The notes beneath the pieces were generated by a model. It was given only the letters and a program-made list of their open reading frames with translations. It was not told the origin of the DNA and ran no database searches. From positions 1 to 29,899 of the forward strand of contig DBDG01000014.1 in NCBI GenBank assembly GCA_002293475.1: DNA of 29,899 bases. Reading direction: 5' to 3'. Source of the stretch: Lachnospiraceae bacterium UBA938. GTDB lineage: Bacteria > Bacillota > Clostridia > Lachnospirales > Lachnospiraceae. The translations under genes were made by a program, and so were the position numbers. Below are positions 8,611-14,761 of the stretch, piece by piece (the stretch's first letter is position 1; each line of letters opens with the position of its first letter).

Positions 8611-10353
8611 TTACCTGATCTTAACATGAACCTCCCGGAGCTGGTGCTCTGAAACAATCCCTGGTGCGCCCATCATCAGATCTTGGGCATTGCCATTGAG
8701 CGGGAAAGCCACTACTTCACGGATGCTTTCCTGTTCCGTTAACAGCATCACGATCCGGTCCAGTCCCGGTGCCATGCCGGCATGAGGCGGCGCGCCATAA
8801 TGAAAGGCATGAAAGAGTGCCGGAAATTTGCCCTCGATATCTTCTTTGGTATAGCCCGCAATCTCAAATGCTTTTAACATCACATCCGGCCGATGGTTCC
8901 GCACCGCACCCGAAGAGAGCTCCACGCCGTTACATACGATATCATACTGGTATGCCAGAATGTCCAGCGGATTCATCGTTTGCAGCGCTTCCATCTCACC
9001 CTGCGGCATGGAAAAAGGGTTGTGCGTAAATTCAACAGCTCCGGTTTCTTCATTGATGCCATACATTGGAAAATCAGTGATAAAACAAAATTCATAAGAA
9101 CTGTTATCAATTAGCCCTAGTCGTTTTCCCAGTTCCGAACGGATCTGTCCGGCAAGCACGTTAACCAGCTTGGGAACATCGGCAATAAAGAACAGGGTGT
9201 CATTTTCTGTAAGTGAAAGCTCTTTGATAAGCTCTTTTTGCTTTGTTTCGGATAAAAATTTGACAATCGGCCCTTTCAGTTCCATCCCGGCCAATACCGA
9301 AATATAGCCTAAGCCTTTCATGCCGATGTCGGTAGCAAAGGAAAGCATCTTTTCAAAAAAGGACTTGGGAGAACCGGCGCAGTCTTGTGCCACGATACCT
9401 CGTACCGGCTTATTCCGGAAAGGGGCAAAATCAACATCCGCAAAGAAAGCGGTAAGATCTTCGATCATAAGCGGATTTCTCAGATCCGGCTTATCGGTTC
9501 CGTATTTCAGCATGCTTTCCGCAAACGGTATGCGCCGGAATGGTAACGGGCTGACCTGCCTTCCGGCGGAAAAGTTCTTAAAGGTATCAAATAAAACGGA
9601 TTCTGCTACTTGGAAAACATCTTCTTGGGTGGCAAAAGACATTTCAAAATCAAGCTGATAAAACTCTCCCGGTGAACGGTCAGCTCGCGCATCCTCGTCG
9701 CGGAAACACGGTGCAATCTGAAAATATTTATCAAAACCGGAAACCATCAGTAACTGCTTAAACTGCTGGGGGGCTTGGGGCAGGGCATAAAACATGCCAT
9801 GATGCTTCCGGCTTGGAACAAGATAATCACGGGCGCCTTCCGGTGATGACGATGTCAGGATAGGAGTCTGAATCTCTAGGAAACCAAGATTTCTCATCTT
9901 TTCTCTTAAAAAGTGGGTTATTTCTGAGCGAATCACGATATTTTGGTGAAGCTTAGGGTTGCGTAAGTCAAGAAACCGGTATTTTAGCCGAAGTTCCTCA
10001 CGTGTAGCGGTTGATTCGCTGATTTCAAAGGGCAGCTGGTTTAAGGAAGGTCCTAATATTTCTAGGGTATCAACCCGTAATTCTACCGCGCCGGTGTCAA
10101 TCTTTTGGTTGACGGTGTCCTGATCCCGTTCTCTTACCGGACCGGCAACGGAAATAACACATTCTTTACCCACACCTTTCAGCAGTCCGTCATTGTTCAC
10201 TACGACTTGAGTGATGCCATAGTGATCCCTCAGATCAATAAAAATAACTCCGCCATGATCACGGACGGCATCTACCCAGCCGGCCAGCCTGACTTCCTGC
10301 CCTACATGGGATTTACGTAATTCATTGCAATTCTGGGTACGATATCTGTTCAT
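8611..10353 (-). CDS. aspS: Bacterial-type aspartyl-tRNA synthetase, probably non-discriminating
   Basis: This class II synthetase charges tRNA with Asp. The 580-residue protein has the N-terminal OB-fold anticodon domain, motif 2 FRDEDARADR, the bacterial insertion (GAD) domain, and motif 3 around GAPPHAGMAPGLDRIVMLL. In the anticodon domain, RDHGGVIFIDLRD carries His33 where E. coli AspRS has Leu30; from family knowledge His here is associated with non-discriminating AspRS, which also charges tRNA(Asn). Motif 2 continues SPGEFYQLDFEM instead of the commoner QPEFTQID, one residue longer. Its place at the head of gatCAB, behind a T-box, supports a role in making Asp-tRNA(Asn) for amidation. 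The second specificity position is not clear-cut, so the non-discriminating call is an inference. Confidence 0.93.
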   Translation of the reverse strand: MNRYRTQNCNELRKSHVGQEVRLAGWVDAVRDHGGVIFIDLRDHYGITQVVVNNDGLLKGVGKECVISVAGPVRERDQDTVNQKIDTGAVELRVDTLEILGPSLNQLPFEISESTATREELRLKYRFLDLRNPKLHQNIVIRSEITHFLREKMRNLGFLEIQTPILTSSSPEGARDYLVPSRKHHGMFYALPQAPQQFKQLLMVSGFDKYFQIAPCFRDEDARADRSPGEFYQLDFEMSFATQEDVFQVAESVLFDTFKNFSAGRQVSPLPFRRIPFAESMLKYGTDKPDLRNPLMIEDLTAFFADVDFAPFRNKPVRGIVAQDCAGSPKSFFEKMLSFATDIGMKGLGYISVLAGMELKGPIVKFLSETKQKELIKELSLTENDTLFFIADVPKLVNVLAGQIRSELGKRLGLIDNSSYEFCFITDFPMYGINEETGAVEFTHNPFSMPQGEMEALQTMNPLDILAYQYDIVCNGVELSSGAVRNHRPDVMLKAFEIAGYTKEDIEGKFPALFHAFHYGAPPHAGMAPGLDRIVMLLTEQESIREVVAFPLNGNAQDLMMGAPGIVSEHQLREVHVKIR

Positions 10354-10395
10354 AATAGCCTCCTGTAATAAAAGTATAAATAAAAATCAATTGTA

Positions 10396-10431
10396 AATAA
10401 AAAGCCCCCAGAATACAATATATTCTGAGGG
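10396..10431 (-). terminator. T-box-controlled intrinsic terminator
   Basis: On the minus strand CCCTCAGAATA pairs with TATTCTGGGGG through 11 positions (one G-U) around a short loop, followed by CTTTTTATTT. The 5' arm overlaps the bases needed for the T-box antiterminator, so the two folds are exclusive. Confidence 0.88.
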
Positions 10432-10620
10432 ACGAGTAACTTACCCGCGGTGCCACCCTACATTGGCGCAACTGCGCCCGGCTTTAATACGATATTAAAT
10501 TATAAGGTTAAAGAGTGTTACCCGTCCTGCTACTTTTTTAATCCGTGCTTTCAGCCGATGACACAGAATCTCTGTTAAAATTTCCATGGAGGCGGGGTCT
10601 CTGAAACTTATTACTTTGCT
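10398..10620 (-). promoter_or_regulatory. T-box riboswitch leader of the aspS-gatCAB operon
   Basis: The leader carries the T-box core AGGGTGGCACCGCGG (10459 down to 10445), an ACTCGTCCCT segment that can close the antiterminator, and an intrinsic terminator ending in CTTTTTATTT. Upstream is a Stem I with an AG-bulge element ACAGAGA and a distal-loop element GGCTGAAAGC. Near the 3' foot of Stem I, GGGTAACACTCT holds a candidate AAC (Asn) specifier at 10519-10517, next to a lower helix AGAG/CTCT; a GAC (Asp) triplet lies at 10526-10524. Uncharged cognate tRNA would favour antitermination. A TTGACA is present at 10657-10652, but no well-spaced -10 was found, so the promoter is not annotated separately. 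Confidence 0.93.
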
Positions 10621-10625
10621 ATAAT

Positions 10626-10709
10626 ACTTTGTTAACACAAAAAACCCCCGATGTCAATAGCAAATTTTACTAATAACTGTAATACGAGCTTGATTACATC
10701 AGATATTGA
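10626..10709. other. Divergent intergenic DNA between the T-box and the HD gene promoter
   Basis: The stretch 10354-10804 holds no gene. Most of it is the T-box leader; 10626-10709 contains only a minus-strand TTGACA at 10657-10652 and AT-rich sequence. I see no tRNA, repeat array or additional open frame here. Confidence 0.5.
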
Positions 10710-10738
10710 TTGATAAAATGCGATAATGGACGTATACT
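10710..10738 (+). promoter_or_regulatory. Promoter for the HD hydrolase-asnS unit
   Basis: TTGATA at 10710-10715, a 17-bp spacer and TATACT at 10733-10738. It lies about 65 bp upstream of the HD gene start and points away from the T-box operon. Confidence 0.65.
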
Positions 10739-10804
10739 ATGGTCAGGATTATGATCTGCCACATAACAACGTATTAATTCATTTACTAACTTGAGAGGTT
10801 CTGT

Positions 10805-11464
10805 ATGAAAGTAACATATGAAAACATACTGAAGGACGAAACGATCCGGACTTATATTATGAAAGCGGATGAATCACTGCTTGCGATGGGATATACGGAA
10901 CATAGTTTTGCCCATGTAAAGAAGGTGGCTGAGACGGCTGGCGAGATTCTGCGAATCCAGGGTTTCAGCGAACGGGAAATAGAGCTGGCGAAAATAGCCG
11001 GTTATCTTCACGATATCGGGAATGTGATAAACCGGATCGACCATGCCCAAAGCGGTGCTGTTATGGCCTTTCGGGTTCTGGATCGGATGAATGTGGAACC
11101 GGAAGATATCGCTACGATCGTGACTGCCATAGGAAATCACGATGAGTCTACGGCCTTTCCTGTCAATCCTGTTGCCGCAGCTTTGATTTTAGCCGATAAA
11201 ACGGATGTGCGGAGAACCAGAGTGAGGAATCATGATGTAGTCACCTTTGATATCCATGACCGGGTTAATTATTCCGTGAAAGAATCGCAGCTACAGATTG
11301 AAAGGGATCAGTTTATCGAATTGCAGATGGCTATTGATATCGATGTATGTCCAGTTATGGATTATTTTGAGATTTTTTTGGGTCGGATGATCCTTTGCCG
11401 AAAAGCGGCTGAAAAGTTAGGGCTCCGGTTCCGGCTGGCAATTAACGGACAAAGAATGATGTAG
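10805..11464 (+). CDS. HD-domain phosphohydrolase of unknown substrate
   Basis: A soluble 219-residue protein with one HD domain filling most of its length. The metal-binding pattern is visible: His37, His69-Asp70 in LHDIGN, His80, His112 in GNHDES, and Asp131 in LADKTD. HD domains of this layout hydrolyse phosphate esters of nucleotides or nucleotide second messengers; nothing in this sequence fixes the substrate. The ATG has GAGAGG about 8 bases upstream. asnS follows after about 50 bp without a terminator, so the two are probably cotranscribed from the promoter at 10710-10738. Confidence 0.8.
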   Translation: MKVTYENILKDETIRTYIMKADESLLAMGYTEHSFAHVKKVAETAGEILRIQGFSEREIELAKIAGYLHDIGNVINRIDHAQSGAVMAFRVLDRMNVEPEDIATIVTAIGNHDESTAFPVNPVAAALILADKTDVRRTRVRNHDVVTFDIHDRVNYSVKESQLQIERDQFIELQMAIDIDVCPVMDYFEIFLGRMILCRKAAEKLGLRFRLAINGQRMM

Positions 11465-11517
11465 ATGTAGAGTATGGTAAAAGATGCAGAAGTTATTAGT
11501 TTATGGGGTATAATAAT

Positions 11518-12909
11518 ATGGACATGATTACAATCAAGCAATTATTTAGAAATCAAAGCGATTATATGGACAAGAAAGTGACTGTCGGGGGATGGCTGAG
11601 AAGCAAAAGAGATTCAAAGTCTTTTGGATTTTTAGTAATCAACGACGGGACTTTTTTTGAAGCCCTGCAGATAGTATATGGGGATAAGCTGGCAAATTTT
11701 CCCGAGGTATCAAGGCTTAACGTGGGGGCAGCGGTGATCGTGACCGGCGTAGTAACGGTGACGCCGGAAGCTAGGCAGCCTTTTGAGATCCAAGCTACAG
11801 AAGTCATCATTGAAGGTGAGTCGGCGGGTGATTATCCTTTGCAGAAAAAGCGTCATTCATTTGAGTACTTAAGGACGATTACCCATCTAAGACCCCGGAC
11901 CAATACATTTCAGGCCGTTTTTCGAGTGCGTTCCCTGATTGCCTTTGCGATTCATCAGTTCTTTCGGGAGAGGGATTTCATTTATGTGCATACGCCGATC
12001 ATTACCGGCAGCGACTGTGAAGGAGCGGGGGAAATGTTCCGGGTGACCACACTTGATTCGGCTGATCCGCCAAAGATGGATAACGGCCAGGCTGACATGT
12101 CGCAGGATTTCTTCGGAAAGGCCACCAACCTGACGGTCAGTGGCCAGTTAAACGGAGAGGCTTTTGCGATGGCCTTTAAGAATATCTATACTTTTGGACC
12201 GACCTTCCGCGCGGAAAATTCCAATACGGCCAGACATGCGGCAGAGTTTTGGATGATTGAGCCGGAAATGGCTTTTGCCGATTTAGACGATGACATGATG
12301 CTGGCGGAAAGGCTGCTGAAATATGTAATCCGCTATGTTCTGGAGCAGGCACCAGAGGAAATGGCTTTCTTTAATGAATATGTTGATAATGGTCTGCTGG
12401 AGCGGCTGAGGAATGTCGTGGATTCCGATTTTGCCAGGATTACTTATACTAAAGCGGTTGAACTATTAGAAAAGCACAATGATGAATTCGAATATAAAGT
12501 CAATTGGGGGCGAGATTTACAGACGGAACATGAACGGTTTTTAACGGAAAAGGAGTTTAAGCGGCCTGTTTTTGTAACCGGCTACCCCAAGGAAATCAAG
12601 CCGTTTTATATGAAGGTAAACGATGATGATAAAACCGTGGCCGCGATGGACTGTCTGGTGCCAGGGGTCGGAGAGATTATCGGCGGGAGTCAGCGGGAAG
12701 ATGATTATAATAAGCTGATACTTCGTATGAAGGAAATGAAACTGAAGGAAAAAGACTATGGCTTTTATTTGGATCTCAGAAAATACGGTTCGGCAAGACA
12801 TGCTGGCTTTGGCTTGGGCTTTGAACGCTGTGTGATGTATCTTACCGGTATGGGTAATATCAGGGATGTGCTGCCATTTCCTAGGACGGTGCATAACTGT
12901 GAGTTATAA
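11518..12909 (+). CDS. asnS: Asparaginyl-tRNA synthetase
   Basis: This class II synthetase charges tRNA(Asn) directly with Asn in the cytoplasm. Diagnostic stretches are GGWLRSKRDSKSFGFLVIND in the OB-fold, KKRHSFEYLRTITHLRPRTN, ITGSDCEGAGEMFRVTTLD, LTVSGQLNGEAFA, FGPTFRAENSNTARHAAEFW (motif 2) and GFGLGFERCVMYLTGMGNIRDVLPFPR (motif 3, abridged by function). The frame opens at ATG 11503, but the ATG at 11518 gives 463 residues, the usual length, and has GGGG about 9 bases upstream, while 11503 has no good ribosome site. Having AsnRS makes the neighbouring aspS-gatCAB route non-essential for Asn-tRNA formation, although that route might still supply asparagine. Confidence 0.95.
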   Translation: MDMITIKQLFRNQSDYMDKKVTVGGWLRSKRDSKSFGFLVINDGTFFEALQIVYGDKLANFPEVSRLNVGAAVIVTGVVTVTPEARQPFEIQATEVIIEGESAGDYPLQKKRHSFEYLRTITHLRPRTNTFQAVFRVRSLIAFAIHQFFRERDFIYVHTPIITGSDCEGAGEMFRVTTLDSADPPKMDNGQADMSQDFFGKATNLTVSGQLNGEAFAMAFKNIYTFGPTFRAENSNTARHAAEFWMIEPEMAFADLDDDMMLAERLLKYVIRYVLEQAPEEMAFFNEYVDNGLLERLRNVVDSDFARITYTKAVELLEKHNDEFEYKVNWGRDLQTEHERFLTEKEFKRPVFVTGYPKEIKPFYMKVNDDDKTVAAMDCLVPGVGEIIGGSQREDDYNKLILRMKEMKLKEKDYGFYLDLRKYGSARHAGFGLGFERCVMYLTGMGNIRDVLPFPRTVHNCEL

Positions 12910-12957
12910 ACGGCATTGTTACCGGTGTAGCTAAGTTGTTGGGAGGGAGATTTATCG

Positions 12958-13164
12958 ATGGAGAAAAAGTTTAAAGAACGCTATCTGTCCGGCGAGATTG
13001 AATTTGAAGACATTGATGATTATACACAAGAATGGGGATTAAGCGATACGGAAGACACATTAAGGGAATACTTAGGATTAAATGAAGAGGAAGAAGATGC
13101 TTGGATCAGCATCGGAGACGATGCCTTGAAGGAAATCCTAGATAATAATCATAGATCAAAATAA
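12958..13164 (+). CDS. Small acidic protein, unrecognised
   Basis: A 68-residue soluble protein, rich in Glu and Asp (EFEDIDDYTQEWGLSD, LNEEEEDAW), with no membrane segment, signal peptide or Cys. GGGAGGGAG lies about 8 bases before the ATG, which is strong support for translation. It sits between asnS and a membrane protein gene, all on the same strand. I do not recognise the family; the strong ribosome site and ordered helical pattern argue that it is real. Confidence 0.75.
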   Translation: MEKKFKERYLSGEIEFEDIDDYTQEWGLSDTEDTLREYLGLNEEEEDAWISIGDDALKEILDNNHRSK

Positions 13165-13227
13165 TAAGTATATTGATTCATAGTTGTATCAGTTGAATCG
13201 CTGAAGATGCGGGCAGATGGGAGTAAA

Positions 13228-13965
13228 ATGAATGATAGTTTGAATTGGTTTTTATCATCCGATGTGGAACCCGAATTACGTTTTCGTGCTTTTTCTCTAT
13301 CCCACTTCATATATTTGATTGTAGGAATACTGGCAATAGCCGGTCTGGCATGGTATGTGAACCGATGCCGCAAAGAGCGGGCGGAGAGATTAATTAAAAT
13401 AATAAGTATCACCCTGTTTGTCTTTTATTTTTTCCGGGCGTATATGTTTTATCGGTATTATGATAATTTTGAGCTTTTGGATATTGCCCCGCTGCATCTT
13501 TGTATTATCAGCGGCTTTGTCCTGCCGGTTACAGTGTACACCCGCAACCGACTGCTCTGGAACTTGGCATATGGGATATTGATGCCGGGAGCTGTGATGG
13601 CGATCATTACCCCTGAGAGCACGCTTAACAATTATCATGCCTTTGGCTGGATGCCGCTGATCTTTTTTATCTGGCATTTCTTAGTGGTCATGATACCGAT
13701 ATTACAGATTGCTTCGGGGAAGCTGACACCCGATATCAGTCAATATCCACAGATTCTGATGCTTTTAGGCATTTACGCACTGTTTATATTTATTTTAAAT
13801 AAAGGCTTGGGAACCAATTATCTATATCTCAATAAGGCAGCCCGGGGTACGGTACTGGAAATCTTTGAAAATTGGCTGGGTAATCCCGGCTATATCATTC
13901 CCTTGGCGTTGCTGGTTCTGTTAGTCAGCCTGTTAATGTTTTTACCTTGGGCCAGCAAGCGATAA
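13228..13965 (+). CDS. YwaF/TIGR02206-type integral membrane protein
   Basis: A 245-residue membrane protein with about six or seven hydrophobic segments. It has the family's PLHLC motif (Cys92), a conserved His in a membrane helix (WHFLV, His150), and the C-terminal GTNYLYLNKAARGT signature. This fits the TIGR02206 (TP0381/YwaF) family of unknown function. The frame opens at ATG 13207, but ATG 13228 has GGGAG 4 bases upstream and gives a better N-terminus (MNDSLNWF). No enzyme activity has been shown for the bacterial family as far as I know; see the finding on Cys92 and His150. Confidence 0.8.
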   Translation: MNDSLNWFLSSDVEPELRFRAFSLSHFIYLIVGILAIAGLAWYVNRCRKERAERLIKIISITLFVFYFFRAYMFYRYYDNFELLDIAPLHLCIISGFVLPVTVYTRNRLLWNLAYGILMPGAVMAIITPESTLNNYHAFGWMPLIFFIWHFLVVMIPILQIASGKLTPDISQYPQILMLLGIYALFIFILNKGLGTNYLYLNKAARGTVLEIFENWLGNPGYIIPLALLVLLVSLLMFLPWASKR

Positions 13966-14070
13966 CTTAGACTTAAAAAGAACAAAATTGAAAGCCATGA
14001 ATATCATAACCTTATAAGGAATAGGTCTGCTGTCCGCAGAAGTTACCTGTGGAATATACAGGAGGTGTTT

Positions 14071-14646
14071 ATGGCAATAAAAATTTACATTGACCAGGGA
14101 CATAATCCCGGAGGAATTAACGGCGGAGCAATTGCCGGGGATGTTGAGGAACAGTACATTAATTATAATGTAGGCATTATACTTGCTGATATTATGCGTG
14201 CCGATTACCGTTTTGAAGTAAAGACGTCAAGAACCAGCCCGGATCAGATATTGGGCTATAATAGCTCCTCCAGCCTAGCGGCGCGGGTAAATGAAGCAAA
14301 TGCATGGCCTGCCGATTATTTTATCAGTATTCACTGTAACGCCAATACCAATCCGGCTATCAACGGTGCGGAAGTGTATGTTTACCAGTTATATACTCAG
14401 GCGGAATATCTGGCCAGACATGTATTGAACCGGATAGTACAGATCGTGGGCATACGGGATAACGGGGTCAGAACCAATCCATCACTATATGTATTACGTG
14501 CGACCCAGATGACATCTATCTTGGTGGAACTTGGCTATATGACCAATCCAGGCGATCTGCAGTTGCTGCTTGGGGATCCAGGTAACTATGCCTATGCGAT
14601 TTATTTGGGCTTTCTAGATTATTTTGGCTTGGTTCCTCTTAGTTAA
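14071..14646 (+). CDS. N-acetylmuramoyl-L-alanine amidase (Amidase_3), no signal peptide
   Basis: A 191-residue single-domain zinc amidase that cleaves the bond between muramic acid and the stem peptide of peptidoglycan. Zinc ligands appear as His11 (DQGH), Glu26 or Glu27 (DVEEQY) and His88 (SIHCN); the catalytic Glu is Glu153 in VELGYMTN. The ATG at 14071 sits 5 bases after GGAGG; an in-frame GTG at 14065 overlaps that site and is unlikely. There is no signal peptide, membrane helix or wall-binding repeat, so the enzyme would act in a compartment reached without Sec export, such as a sporulating mother cell, or be released by another route. Phage-type lysins share the fold, but no phage genes are nearby. 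Confidence 0.85.
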   Translation: MAIKIYIDQGHNPGGINGGAIAGDVEEQYINYNVGIILADIMRADYRFEVKTSRTSPDQILGYNSSSSLAARVNEANAWPADYFISIHCNANTNPAINGAEVYVYQLYTQAEYLARHVLNRIVQIVGIRDNGVRTNPSLYVLRATQMTSILVELGYMTNPGDLQLLLGDPGNYAYAIYLGFLDYFGLVPLS

Positions 14647-14681
14647 ATTCAGTGCACATAAATAATGATTAAGTAAATACT

Positions 14682-14728
14682 AAAAACAGCTTTGTGCTTT
14701 GACGGATAGTCGGTTCAGGGCTGTTTTT
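14682..14728. terminator. Probable bidirectional terminator between the amidase and the HD-PRTase gene
   Basis: AAAAACAGC at 14682-14690 pairs with GCTGTTTTT at 14720-14728. The loop is long (29 bases) and may hold a small inner hairpin (GAC-GGATA-GTC). Both strands end in a T-run, so it could stop both convergent transcripts. Confidence 0.5.
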
Positions 14729-14761
14729 ATGGAGGCTGATTAGGAAGTTTAATCTCATTTT

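Noticed and set aside
10620..10625. Plus-strand extended -10 (TGCTATAAT) inside the start of the T-box region
   Set aside because: No -35 at suitable spacing, and a much better plus-strand promoter lies at 10710-10738.
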